DNA from: Notospermus geniculatus
Lineage: Eukaryota > Nemertea > Pilidiophora > Heteronemertea > Lineidae
Direction: 5' to 3'
DNA length: 64,000 nucleotides
Assembly: GCA_002633025.1 (NCBI GenBank)
Contig: NMRB01000794.1
Coordinates: forward strand, 146,731-210,730
Shown here piece after piece: positions 22,147-32,376 of this stretch. The notes beneath the pieces were generated by a model. It was not told the origin of the DNA. It saw nothing but the letters and a program-made list of their open reading frames with translations, and ran no database searches. Both the position numbers and the translations under genes were made by a program. Numbering within the stretch: the stretch's first letter is position 1; every line of letters begins with the position of its first letter.

Positions 22147-23290
22147 TACCGGTGTGACTGGAATCAAAGTTCGGTCCTATTGTTCAGCGAGGCATTACAA
22201 TATATATGGCTATAGAGACTATGATCAGTCGAATATAACATTACACTAGCGGGCTATTGTTTGGCGGACTTTCATTCGTAGTGTAGTCGCCTCTGTGCCG
22301 TGAGTTAAGTCCCCGAAGAATCAACGACTCGACGGGATTGATATATTATCTTCTTTATTTCAGACATCACGGTCATCATAAAGAGCCGCAGAGCTCCGTG
22401 AAATCTGCGACATACAAATACAAAATTTCACAATATTGTCTAGAACCATAGAACCAATAAAACAATTAACCATGAGTAAATTCTTCCTGTTTCTTAATTT
22501 TCCTTCTCAAAATTTAGTTCACGACACTTATACGTTTCTCTAGAACGCCTAGGTGGTACTACATTATATTCAATTTACACCGGAAGGTGCTGCCATCTAT
22601 GAGAATCTACTACAAACACGTGCATTTGGATCGGAAGGTGCTGCCACCGATGAACAGTCCTGTAACTACTCCAGCAGGCACAAAATACCGAATTGTTACT
22701 CTATTAAATCATGCTATGGCCTACCATATGATACATTCGATTAATTATCTTACATACATGTAGATCCTGTAGATCACAAACAAGACCAATTGCAAGGCCT
22801 AGTTTCACTCTTAAGGCCCGTTTATACAGAGCGCGACCGCGACTGCGACCGCGGCAGCCGCATCGGATTAATCAAATGTAAAATGAATGGGAACGTTTAT
22901 ACACAACGCGACCGCGGCCGCGACCAAAATTTTGGTCGCGCGGCATGCCGCAGAGATTGCCTCCAGAGCGAAATTTTTGAAAATGCCGCGCGACACTTTT
23001 TTTGGTAATGTGAACTTCAATGAGGTCCTGGCATATTTCCAGGCGACCACGGCGTTTTCGTTTATACACAGCGGCTGCCGCGGTCGGTGCCGCGGTCGCG
23101 GTCGCAGTCGCGGTCGCGCTCTGTATAAACGGGCCTTTAGACTCGCATTTTATGCAGTGACGTCATGCGCTCCACGAAAGTGCTTGTGCCGCAAAAATAC
23201 GATCGCAACCTTGCCACAATAAAGTCATTTTATACCGCCTAAGCGGCAAACTCACTTGCGTTCACACCTAGGACGTTGATTCCTGTCATT
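22147..23290. mobile_element. Second copy of ACAGGTGT-type MITE, interrupted
   Basis: 22147-22277 matches the left part of 13262-13556 and 23267-23290 (CTAGGACGTTGATTCCTGTC) matches its right end. About 985 bases lie between, including the MITE at 22814-23136. 22278-22810 has no feature I can name. Confidence 0.7.
22814..23136. mobile_element. GC-rich palindromic MITE of CGCGACC words, TTA duplication
   Basis: The ends are AGGCCCGTTTATACAGAGCG and CGCTCTGTATAAACGGGCCT, flanked by TTA on both sides (22811-22813 and 23137-23139). Both arms are runs of GCGACCGCG/GCGGTCGCG hexamers, which pair with each other in several registers. Confidence 0.88.
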
Positions 23291-24302
23291 CCCGTATCCA
23301 AATAATTCACAGAAGGGTGTATGTATCATCCTGACGTCATTTGCAGCTTAGACTGGTTCCAGGTCCTAACAATTTTACATCGGACTTTTGCATATGTTAC
23401 GACCGGAGCCGCACATTTTTTTGGTAAAAAAACACCGGTTTTACAGAAATCAGCTTCAGCGGCCTGATGTGCACAGTAATTGAGTTAGTGAATTTGTTTT
23501 GAAAGTCTATTTCTTACCCTCAAATAACACCGCCAACAAAAGTGATTTATCACCACTAAGCTTCCCAAGCCGATTTCAAAAGCGGTATTTTCACTAAAAT
23601 TCGGGCAGTTCCCTACATCTGGAACAGAACACCAGCGAGCCATAGCAAACATTGCCCGTAATGTCCCCATCAGCTGATGATTAGAAGTTTCATTGAAATT
23701 GACCCACACGCACAGAAAGAATTCAGAAATGCGTTTATTGGAAATGAATGGAAATTCTCAGAATATTCCATATTTATGAGCAAGAGATAGAGTGCACTGC
23801 AAAAAAGGATTTTGTAAACATGTTATTAATTTGATCCGGATTTATCACACCTTGGACTGGAGACAAATACAGTTATATTTACAAAACGCAGGGCTTCGTA
23901 CTTGTACGTTTTGACCGTATTCTGTACGCGCTGGACCCCTTGTACTACGTTGTACGTTTTGCATGTGCATTTGTACGGGCGGGATGAAAGTGCCATTGTA
24001 CGCACAAAAATGTGTCTTTGTACGGCCAAAAATGGCCAAAACTACGACCAGAATTGTAATTTGTACGCATGATTTAAAATCTGATTTCGTTTTTATTTTG
24101 TCGTCTATTTCATAATCATAATTTCAATCATCAGTTTGGCCTCGGCTGGGCTATTCGGGAATTCCCGATCCTGCGCTGGTTTGTCATTACTCTGTCTCCA
24201 TGTCCGTCTTATGACCAATCAGAAAGCGAAAATACGCCACACGTGACACCTCCAGATTCCCAATCTCGTTCCCAGTCTGCTATGTTGCCGCGTCATAGGT
24301 CT
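23291..24302. other. Unassigned
   Basis: I see no gene. 23890-24065 has many TTGTACG/CGTACAA words in irregular order. Confidence 0.4.
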
Positions 24303-24691
24303 CATCGGACCGGCTTGTTGTACTTGACTCGATGACTCGATGGCGCGATGACTCGAAGGCGCGAAGAAGGTCAGTTGAATTTCCTGCATAGTTGGTGAAT
24401 GCCTCATTTTAATTCGAGTTCCGCATTTCATAACACTGGGTTACTATGCGACATTTTTAGGAAGGTGAAATAAGCCACCTCTGGCATATTGTTATAACCA
24501 TCGTTAAACCGCATGCCTATTCCCAATTTTAGTAGAACTCTAAAGCCGTGACGTCATTTGCGCTTGGAATGCCTGATTGTGGTTGTGCGTGAAGCAGCGG
24601 AATTTATTCAAGACTGGTTTTTTTTCGTTCAGGTGTTTTGAAAAAGTATAGTCCAATAATTTAATTTTCATTACACAATAAAAACTCAAAA

Positions 24692-24910
24692 GGGCCGATT
24701 TTTTAAACGATGGCTAAGATAACCATCGGGTTTCATTAACCCTCAGTTGACAAACTGTTTGTTAATCGAGATGAATTTTTCGATTTTATGAATCGTTGAT
24801 AGCCAAACATTCTAAAAGTCAAAATGTTTACTTTGGTTAATTCACGGTTTGTCAGAAAGGCCGATGGTTAAACCGCGGTTTACCTTAACTATCGTTTAAA
24901 AAATCGGCCC
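24692..24910. mobile_element. GGGCCG-type palindromic MITE, AAA duplication
   Basis: The ends are GGGCCGATTTTTTAAACGAT and its complement, flanked by AAA on both sides. Inner arms contain ACCATCGG/CCGATGGT. Confidence 0.8.
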
Positions 24911-25045
24911 AAAGAATTGTAAAATTTGCTCGAAATTTGAAAAATATCGTCCAAGAATGTAAAAACCACTGCAAGAATTAAAAGAAGGTTTACCAAATAG
25001 AAAAAAAAAATACATTGCAAGATTTATAAAATATCGTCGAAGATC

Positions 25046-25330
25046 TGAAAATTTTCGTCCAAGTTTGTCACGTGCGTCTTGCGAAGATGCACGTGACCAC
25101 AAAACTGATAACGTCATGAAGTACATGAATATACCGGGTGAATTTCGTCGTTTTCATGAATTTACTTTTCGCCTGGCAGCTTTGACGCATTGAGGCACTT
25201 CCGGTGATGAACACGCTGTAGGATCGTTGCTCAAAAGGGCAGAAAATTACCGGTATACCTCCTCCGGGGTTTGGAATAGGGAGGGAAGACCAATCCCTAC
25301 AACTTTTCAAAAGGGACCCATAGTAAATTC
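25046..25330 (+). repeat. Dispersed E-box/CRE repeat, copy 2
   Basis: Matches 7362-7500 plus 7931-8080, uninterrupted here. Shared words include GTCACGTGCGT, GCACGTGACCACAAAACTGA and ACGTCATGAA. Confidence 0.75.
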
Positions 25331-25639
25331 TCAAGGACTTAGGAGCTGTAGGCCTAGTTCGAGGCTATCCTTCATTTCATGATTTACGCTGAATATCAAC
25401 CTCAATTCACCTCTTCATAGCTGGCGAGACTGCGTCGGGCTAGTTCCGCCGTTGATCCATTCCACTTCTCAGAAATAACCAGCTGAACTTCATTGGATAA
25501 TTTTGGCGGTCATCGAGTCATCGCGCCATCGAGTCTTCGCGTCATCAAGTCAAGTACAACAAGCCCATCGGACCAGTTTTCCACAGAAATCATGTCTTAA
25601 GCACATGGTCGCCCGGGTGCCCACTGGTGAGAGAGACCT

Positions 25640-26062
25640 TTGACAAATGCAGATCCTGGGTACGAGGTTTTGACTCCGACGCAGTTCGGGAATATTCGGT
25701 ATGTTGTTCGGAAAACAAACATGGCGACCGATAATGATGGCGTGGATGGCGGCATGCTGCGGCCAGAAAGTGTTGAATTGTCAGATTCTCCTGCCGACAT
25801 GTCCGATGACGAAAATAATAATGAAACTCTGGCTACTCCTAGAAAGAAAAAGAGGTACCAACAGTCTTGGAGGGCAGGTTGTCAGATTCTCCTGCCGACA
25901 TGTCCGATGACGAAAATAATAATGAAACGCCGGCTACTCCTAGAAAGAAAAAGAGGTACCAACAGTGTTGGAGGGCAGGTTATGCGAATCGCCGACTGCC
26001 AGGGAATCGTCGAGTGCCCCACAGACCGGCACAAAGCCCACTGTAATTATTGCAGAGTGTGA
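25640..26062 (+). pseudogene. Fragment with acidic/NLS segment and zinc-finger-like end, tandem duplication
   Basis: A frame from about 25721 reads MATDNDGVDGGM, then an acidic stretch (SDSPADMSDDENNNET) and a basic block (PRKKKRYQQSWRAG). About 99 bases (25780-25877) are directly repeated at 25879-25978, so the acidic and basic block occurs twice, the second time out of frame. The last part, in a third frame, reads VECPTDRHKAHCNYCRV, which resembles the first knuckle of BED/hAT-type zinc fingers (an inference from spacing). The frame stops where a Penelope-like 3' end begins at about 26063. It is probably the first exon of a transposon-derived or host gene, broken. Confidence 0.45.
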
Positions 26063-26101
26063 TATGATATATAAACAGTCAATTTCCAGAATGTTTGCGA
26101 A

Positions 26102-26130
26102 TTTTCGACCCCAACCGGGGTCTTCTTCAG
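26102..26130 (-). ncRNA. Hammerhead-ribozyme-like core at Penelope 3' end
   Basis: On the minus strand CTGAAGA is followed by A, a 6-bp stem GACCCC/GGGGTC with loop GGTT, and then GAAAA. This is the CUGANGA-stem II-GAAA arrangement known from hammerhead ribozymes of Penelope-like elements, with one extra A before stem II. I could not establish stems I and III or the cleavage site. Copies are at 55469-55497 (intact core) and 51681-51709 (core mutated). Confidence 0.5.
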
Positions 26131-26338
26131 GCTGGAACTTTATAATCCGAAACTCTAGAACAGACTGAGCTGAAACCCAAATGTAGATCTGAAGTATCCC
26201 ATCCAAACAGGACGTGACAGCAATTAAGGAAAGAAAAGAGTACAAGCCCCAAAAGTTGGTTGCTCAACCTAACAGAAATGTAATTAGTGAATGTAAGGCT
26301 TGATTAGGCTGAAAGGAAAGGGGGTTTATAAAATATAG

Positions 26339-26391
26339 CTTGGAGGAATTATACTAACAGTATAATTATACTAACAGTATAATTCCCCCAA
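26339..26391. repeat. CTTGGAGGAATTATACT palindrome family, copy 1
   Basis: CTTGGAGGAATTATACT, then repeated AACAGTATAATT, then AATTCCCCCAAG. Relatives at 42239, 44133 and 44412. Confidence 0.75.
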
Positions 26392-27190
26392 GACTATAGT
26401 AAGGGTAATTTATATTAAGCAAATGTATGAGGAAGTGATAACAAATTAGATAATAAGAGATAACAAGATAATAAGAAACGAAGAGGCAACAGTAAAGAAG
26501 GGCGTAAAAGATGAACAAGAAAGGAAGCCTAGGTGAACGGCAACTACAAACCCTCGACCAACGAAAAATTAGAAACAGGCAATGGAAGACAAAGGCCTAA
26601 AAAGAGGAACCCTGTCCTCCAAGGAAAAGGGCCTACTAAAGGGAAAAGAGGGGTTGCAAAGCACTGACCAGCGAACAAAATAGGAGAAGAGCAATGGAAG
26701 ACAAGGCCTAGAAAGAGGACCCCTGTCCCCGGGCCCTGTCCACCAATCCTCCAAAGCCACGGCCTTACTAAAAGGAAAAAAGGGGGAAGGAACCCCATGC
26801 CAAATCTTTATGGCCCTGACACTAAGGGAAAGCTGCGAGGTTATCAGAAACTCAGCACCTGGTGTTGAGGCCTGAGGGGGTGATAGTTTTAAGGGTAACC
26901 GTAACTCTGGTTTGAGGAGGGTCGTCTCATCTGGACATGTCTCCAGAATGGTGAACTTCAGGTCCTTGATAGAATGTCCTGGCAGTTTGAAATGGGCATA
27001 GAGTAATGAGCAGTCAGGGTCATCCTCTATCCCCCGCCGGATGTTGGATTTGTGGTTGTTCATCCTTCTCCTGAAACACGTGGTCTGTCCGACGTACTGG
27101 TTGACTGTAGGGCATCTGGTACAGGTGATACAGTAGACAACGTTTTTACTGTCACAATCCGTGGGGCTCCTCAGGCGGAGTTGATGGGAC

Positions 27191-27997
27191 TTTCCTCCTG
27201 TTTTATATGAAGATGGACATGCTGAACACATTCAGCTTGTTACCACAAGACAAAACCTGCACATTTCCAAGATGGCCGCCCTTTTTAGAGGGCCAAAGGG
27301 TCAAAAATTTGATGTCTTCAAATCATATCAACATGGGTATCAAATTAAAGGTCTCAGTGAGTACAACAACATGGCATGGGTTTCATTCCACAAAATGTAC
27401 ACTGCAACCCTTGAGGGGGGGTCAAAAAGGGCCACAAATCCGACTTTTTACCCCTTCTGACAAGTTCCACGGGGGCTGCAGGTGGATGGAAATATTTTTT
27501 TTCAACATTGCTCTCATAGAGCTCCAAAATGATACCCATGACGACACCCTTTGGGTAACAGTTTTCAAGATCCCGAATTTGGACCCTTTTTGGACCCTTT
27601 TTTGAATCTCGAAAACTGTCACCCAAAGGGTGTCATCATGGGTATCATTTTGAAGCTCTATGAGAGCAATGTTGGAAAAAAATATTTTCATCCACCTGCA
27701 GCCCCCGTGGAACTAGTGGGAAGGGGTCAAAGGTCGGATTTGTGGCCCTTTTTGACCCCCTCAAGGGTTGTAGTGTACATTTTGAGGAATGAAACCCATG
27801 CCATGTTGTTGTACTCACTGAGACCTTTAATTTGATACCCATGTTGATATGATTTGAAGACATCAAATTTTTGACCCCTACTGTTAATCCCTTTGGCCCC
27901 CTAAAAGGGCGGCCATCTTGGAAATGTGCAGGTTTTGTCGTGTGGTAACAAGCTGAATGTGTTCAGCATGTCCATCCTTATATAAAACAGGAGGAAA
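27191..27997. repeat. 807-bp near-perfect palindrome at Penelope breakpoint
   Basis: The left arm (27191-27580) and right arm (27605-27997) pair almost throughout around a centre near 27594. The outermost ~40 bases of both arms are Penelope-like sequence (encoding CSACPSSYKTGG on each), so part of the element is inverted-duplicated. Inner words include AAGATGGCCGCCC and repeated GGACCCTTTTT. Confidence 0.88.
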
Positions 27998-28102
27998 TGT
28001 TCAGTTACCAGAACTACGCTGCAAAAATCAAGAAATAGCCATATTTTCCCGTCTTGTCTCACGGCCTATCTTAGGTCCTTTCCGTGAGCATGGGTCACAG
28101 GT

Positions 28103-28678
28103 TGTCATGAATCATGTTATTTTCCTAGAATTCCTAGAATCATGTTATTTTCCTAATGTGTAAGGGTTGTCCCTTGTGAACCCAAGTTCACTAGACAGGT
28201 TACGCACGGCCAGTTAAAACTCTCTTAAAGGTTACGTACTCCGGTCGCCGTCACCTGATTTGGTATTTTTAGATGGTATGTCAATGGAAATTTGTTATGC
28301 TGACGTGTGGTTACATAAGCGGTGATCTCTGATGGTATAAAAGGCTGGCTGTGTCAGCAGATTTCACTCTTAAGTCATCCTTCGTTGAGCGAGGAGCTCG
28401 TGGGCTTTCTGCCCAGCAGTTTTCCGATAGGCTAGCCCACTTTACCCAGCCTGTGAGTATATTTCCGTCTTGGTTTAAATTTCCCGTTTAAAGGCGATAG
28501 CTCTGTACATGTATCTATGCTCAAAATGTACTATTGGTGTATTTCAGCCTAGACGCAGCTTTTCCCTTGTACTCGTCGTACGAACCAACTGTGTCCTCCT
28601 ATGTAAATACGCTACGATATACGTTTATTCGACGTCACCGAGTTTTCGTTCGTTCTTCCTTCCCCCCTGGTTGTGACA
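28103..28678 (+). repeat. 5' LTR
   Basis: Nearly identical to 37568-38146 apart from a small rearrangement after TACATGTATCTATG (GATGTATTTCAGCC is repeated in the 3' copy). It carries a TATA box and likely transcription start near TTTCACTCTTAAG. Confidence 0.92.
28336..28343 (+). promoter_or_regulatory. LTR TATA box
   Basis: TATAAAAG in the 5' LTR, repeated in the 3' LTR; likely U3/R promoter of the retrotransposon. Confidence 0.65.
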
Positions 28679-28680
28679 TT

Positions 28681-28699
28681 TGGCGACCCCGGCAGGACC
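28681..28699 (+). promoter_or_regulatory. Primer-binding site (candidate)
   Basis: TGGCGACCCCGGCAGGACC begins with TGG (pairing with a tRNA CCA end) two bases after the LTR. The matching tRNA is not identified. 28700-29247 is an untranslated leader without features I can name. Confidence 0.6.
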
Positions 28700-29333
28700 A
28701 CGTCTTCGGGGAAGGAACGGCAGTATTGTCTACGGCATCTCGAGGGAACGACAGCAAGACACGTACACGTATTGTAACGCAACGAGAGCACTCTGTTCTT
28801 ATTACGTAAGATCGGCCGCGGAAAACGATCCGTAACACGTTACTCGTGACCACGCCAAACGACGTATGGTTCGACTTCATTGATCACCAGAGTTAGTCTT
28901 CGCCCACGTGCACCGTTGATGCCCCAGCGATTTGAAATCCGGCCGTGAAATCCGTGACACCGGGAAAGATCAACCAGCAGAGGTCTTCGAGGTCAGCCGT
29001 CCGACGTCAAGAACAGCATCAGAATCGTTGTAATATAATATGTGAGTTGTTGTCGTATAATTTGCGAGTTGGCGTAGTGTTGTAACATATTTCTAGTGAA
29101 AGTTCAAATTTTGGAAGTCCCAAAACTTTTTTTTAGTCTTTTTGATTTCTCGGTATTTTTTGCGTTTTAACCTGGTTCCGTTTTCAAAAGCTGTGTCTAG
29201 GAGTAGGGCATTGAATATTGTATTCGGCTGCAAAAGTTAATTTCATTATGGCTAAGGCAATGCAAGCGGTCTATAGAGAGTTTCTAGAAATTGGGCCCCG
29301 GAAATTCCTAAGTTTGATGAAAAGCGGGAAGAT

Positions 29334-32162
29334 ATGGATGCTTATATAGAAAGGTTTGAGCGGGTGCCGATACAACAGAAATGGGAGAAACCGGAGTGGT
29401 TATTTCGCTTAAGTACCGTTTTGACTGGAAAGGCTCTTGAAGTCTACACCCAAATGAGTGTGAGGGATGCAAAAGATTATGATAAGGTCAAAGCACAGCT
29501 TTTGAAGCGTTATCAGCATACCGAAGAAGGGTACCGTGCTAGGTTTCGTGAGGCAAAGCCTGAGAAAAGTGAGAATGCTACTCAATTTGTTGCCAGAATT
29601 GAACGTTACTTGGGTCGTTGGGTGACATTGGCTGAAGCAGAAAAATCGTATGAGGGAATGGTAGATTTACTCTTGCGTGAACAGTTCATATCGGCGAGTC
29701 CCAAGGGTTTGGCATTGTTTTTGAAAGAGAGGACCCCAAAAAACATAGGTGATATGGCTCGGTTGGCTGATCAGTATAACGAAGCGCATGCATGTGGAGC
29801 TACGTTTCCAGGTAACGTTGGCAACAATTCGGGTAGCAATAGATATAAGAGAAATGATAGGTCAAAGTTTTACCAAGGTAATTCGAGTAGTTCTAGTGGG
29901 CAAGATAGCCGTGGCGAACGTAATGGTAGTGATAGAGAAAAGGAAGGAAGTCAAAAACGTGATGGTAACTTGAAGGGTTTCGGATCGGAAAATGTTCGGG
30001 TGGATTACTCGCGTTCGGGATGCTTCGGGTGCGATAGTAAGTTTCACAAGTGGGCGGACTGTAAATTCAATCCAAACAATAGTGCCTCGAAGTCATTTGT
30101 GGGTCGGAACGGTCAGAACAAGCAGACGGGTAGGAAAGTAGCTGGTTTTGTCGGGGAGAGTGTAAACGAAAAAGTCAATGAGTCACAAAAAGGCGAGGGC
30201 CAGTCGAGTAAAGCATGTTCTTGTCAGTGTGGGCACCAGGCTAAACCGGCAGCAGTTTGCGTAGGGGGTTCAGGAAATCCGTTGAGTGAATGCATCAAGG
30301 ATGGGGCGGTGCGTCTTGAATGTGGACGGGAGTTAAAGATAGTTACTGGGGCGTGCGATGTTCATCAAATTTCACCAAATGTTGGGGGAATGCCTGTTTT
30401 GAAAGGTAAATTAGGTGATACCGATGTTGAAACGCTACGTGACACAGGTTGTAGTGGTGTTGTGGTGAAGAGTAGTCTTGTGAAACCGGAAATGATGACC
30501 GGAGAGTCACACTTTTGTCTCCTTATTGATGGGACAGTGAGAAATTTTCCAATAGTGTCTACACCGTATTTCACGGGTGAAGTAGATGCGATGTGTATGG
30601 AACGACCTGTATATGATTTGATCATAGGCAATGTTCCTGGTGGGCGAGGGCCCAATGATCCAGATCCCAGTTTTGACATCCATTGTGTCACAAGACAGGC
30701 TGATGTCGAAGTTGGATCTGATCATTGCGGACCGGCCACCAGGGACATAGTAAATACAAATGGTGGCTGTCCTAGCGAATTTGAAGGTCACAATGAGTGT
30801 AGCGACGGCGCGGGAGGTAGCACACTTCCGGTTGAAAGTGTCGGTCATGAGTGCAAAACTGAATTAGGAAATGCGGTGATGACGCGTAGCCAGAGTGAGA
30901 AACAAAAGAAACCTATGGTGTTATTGAGAGTTAGTAACCTTGGTCATGGTCTAGGTGTTGATGATTTCCGTAAAGAGCAAAAAAGTGATCCATCAATAAC
31001 CAAATTGTTTCAGAAAGCTAAGACTGGTGACAAAGTTTGTGTAAGAAAACGGTATCATGAACGTTTTGAGATTAGAAGAGGATTGCTTTATCGTAGGTTT
31101 TTCATGAAAGACAAAGAATCTGTAAAGCAGTTGGTTATACCAAAGAAACTGAGAATAAAAGTGATGAAAGTAGCACATGAGTCTATTTTGGGTGCACTTT
31201 TGCGAATTAGGAAAACCATCGACAGAATTGGCAGTTGTTTCTACTGGCCTGGTATGACAGGTGACGTAACACGGTTTTGTCAATCTTGTGATTTGTGCCA
31301 AAGAACGATTCCAAAGGGTAGAGTTTCAAAAGTGCCACTACAGTCAATTCCAATTGTGTCGGAACCTTTCGATAAAATTGGTGTTGATATTGTTGGTCCA
31401 GTTTTCCCTCCTACAGAGAAAGGGAACAGGTACATTTTAACATGCATGGATTATGCAACGAGATACCCTGAGGCGATTGCATTACCAAGTGTAGAAACTC
31501 CGAGGGTAGCAGAAGGTTTGCTTGGCATGTTCTCCCGACTTGGTTTCCCTTCAAAGATCATTACAGATCAGGGTCCACAATTTGTCTCGGATATCATGGC
31601 GGAGATAAATAGGTTACTGTCAATCAAAGGTATTCATACCACCCCCTATCATCCAATGACAAATGGATTACTTGAACATTATCACTTGACGTTGAAGCAA
31701 ATGTTAAAGAAACTTTGTGCGGAAGAACCTCGGCAGTGGGATCGCTACCTGGATCCTGTCCTGTTTGCATATCGCGAGGTCCCGCAGGAAAGTTTGGGGT
31801 TTTCCCCGTTTGAACTTCTGTATGGGCGAACGGTGAGGGGACCCATGCATATCCTAAGAGAATTGTGGACCAAGGAAGAGACCAATGGTGAAATGCGAAA
31901 CACTTACGAATATGTGTTTGATTTAAGAAACAGGTTGGAAGAAACATGCAAGCTTGCTCATGAGTCATTGCAAAAAGCACAATCACGGGCGAAGCATTAT
32001 TATGACAAAGGTGCGCGCCCAAGACAGCTGAAAGTTGGCGATTTCGCGTTGGTTCTGCTACCCACGGATGCGAATAGATTGCTTATGCAATGGAAAGGGC
32101 CTTTTAAGGTTGTTGAAAGAATAGGCATCAATGATTACAAAATAGATATAGATGTGAAATAA
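29334..32162 (+). CDS. Gag-protease-integrase polyprotein of Gmr1-type element
   Basis: The frame has 942 codons from the first in-frame ATG. Gag-like region at residues 1-200. Zinc knuckle C230-X2-C233-X4-H238-X4-C243 (CFGCDSKFHKWADC). Protease motif LRDTGCSGVVV with D370. Integrase zinc-binding region near 600-650 (HESILG...WPGM...CDLCQ); the second His expected in HESxLGxH is replaced (GALL), which would damage zinc binding. Integrase core D685, D745 and E781, spaced D-59-D-35-E. GPY/F-like tail LKVGDFALVLL...WKGPFKVVERIG near the end. An earlier ATG at 29248 is in another frame (MAKAMQAVYREFLE), so the true start probably lies there with a frameshift near 29290. The stop at 32160 is created by a SINE insertion; the protein continues at 32390. 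Confidence 0.9.
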   Translation: MDAYIERFERVPIQQKWEKPEWLFRLSTVLTGKALEVYTQMSVRDAKDYDKVKAQLLKRYQHTEEGYRARFREAKPEKSENATQFVARIERYLGRWVTLAEAEKSYEGMVDLLLREQFISASPKGLALFLKERTPKNIGDMARLADQYNEAHACGATFPGNVGNNSGSNRYKRNDRSKFYQGNSSSSSGQDSRGERNGSDREKEGSQKRDGNLKGFGSENVRVDYSRSGCFGCDSKFHKWADCKFNPNNSASKSFVGRNGQNKQTGRKVAGFVGESVNEKVNESQKGEGQSSKACSCQCGHQAKPAAVCVGGSGNPLSECIKDGAVRLECGRELKIVTGACDVHQISPNVGGMPVLKGKLGDTDVETLRDTGCSGVVVKSSLVKPEMMTGESHFCLLIDGTVRNFPIVSTPYFTGEVDAMCMERPVYDLIIGNVPGGRGPNDPDPSFDIHCVTRQADVEVGSDHCGPATRDIVNTNGGCPSEFEGHNECSDGAGGSTLPVESVGHECKTELGNAVMTRSQSEKQKKPMVLLRVSNLGHGLGVDDFRKEQKSDPSITKLFQKAKTGDKVCVRKRYHERFEIRRGLLYRRFFMKDKESVKQLVIPKKLRIKVMKVAHESILGALLRIRKTIDRIGSCFYWPGMTGDVTRFCQSCDLCQRTIPKGRVSKVPLQSIPIVSEPFDKIGVDIVGPVFPPTEKGNRYILTCMDYATRYPEAIALPSVETPRVAEGLLGMFSRLGFPSKIITDQGPQFVSDIMAEINRLLSIKGIHTTPYHPMTNGLLEHYHLTLKQMLKKLCAEEPRQWDRYLDPVLFAYREVPQESLGFSPFELLYGRTVRGPMHILRELWTKEETNGEMRNTYEYVFDLRNRLEETCKLAHESLQKAQSRAKHYYDKGARPRQLKVGDFALVLLPTDANRLLMQWKGPFKVVERIGINDYKIDIDVK

Positions 32163-32376
32163 GAAATAAACGGGTTTCCAAGGTGAAGGTCATCACGACC
32201 TTCTTCCAGACTCGAACCCACGGACTCTCGCATAAGGCATCAACCGCCAGCACTAAGGGACAAACACCTCAAACCACTAGGCTAAATCCCTATCTTCAAA
32301 AAAGATAGTTCAATAGCCCGTGTTAAAGGAGGCATCCATCAGTACCCTGCGAGTAGCCCAAACAATCTCCGAACCC
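32150..32376 (-). mobile_element. tRNA-derived SINE, full unit with 13-bp TSD
   Basis: It is flanked by ACAAAATAGATAT on both sides (32137-32149 and 32377-32389). Removing it with one TSD copy restores the retrotransposon frame (NDYKIDMNGKQKVYHINLL). On the minus strand the unit has a ~90-base leader, hairpin CTATCTT...AAGATAG with T6 in the loop, box A TAGCCTAGTGG (32274-32284), box B GGTTCGAGTCT (32208-32218) and tail ACCTTGGAAACCCG. The same family forms the array at 8938-10605. Confidence 0.95.

Larger units (their letters stand above)
24312..25565. mobile_element. 1.25-kb element with perfect 9-bp TSD
   Basis: It is flanked by CATCGGACC on both sides (24303-24311 and 25566-25574). The terminal inverted repeats begin GGCTTGTTGTACTTGA and continue as GATGACTCGA/TGGCGCGATGACTCGA repeats for about 50 bases. 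It contains a 3-bp-TSD MITE and a dispersed repeat. No transposase is seen. The TSD length suggests a Mutator-like family. Confidence 0.9.
26063..27231 (-). pseudogene. Penelope-like element 3' part with GIY-YIG endonuclease
   Basis: The minus strand encodes the C-terminal region: CSACPSSYKTGG, then NVVYCITCTRCPTVNQYVGQ, RRRMNNHKSNIR and LYAHFKLPGHSIKDLKFTILE. This matches the Cys-containing linker and GIY-YIG domain of Penelope-like retroelements. Near 26905 the frame shifts; the family's LKTITPSGLNT motif is present in another frame. The RT domain is absent, since the sequence breaks at about 27232 at the arm of a large palindrome. The 3' end carries a hammerhead-like core (26102-26130) and ends in an AT-rich tail near 26063. 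Confidence 0.85.

Noticed and set aside
27207-27866. Several 60- to 130-codon frames on both strands
   Set aside because: They mirror one another across the 807-bp palindrome and show no protein-like conservation.
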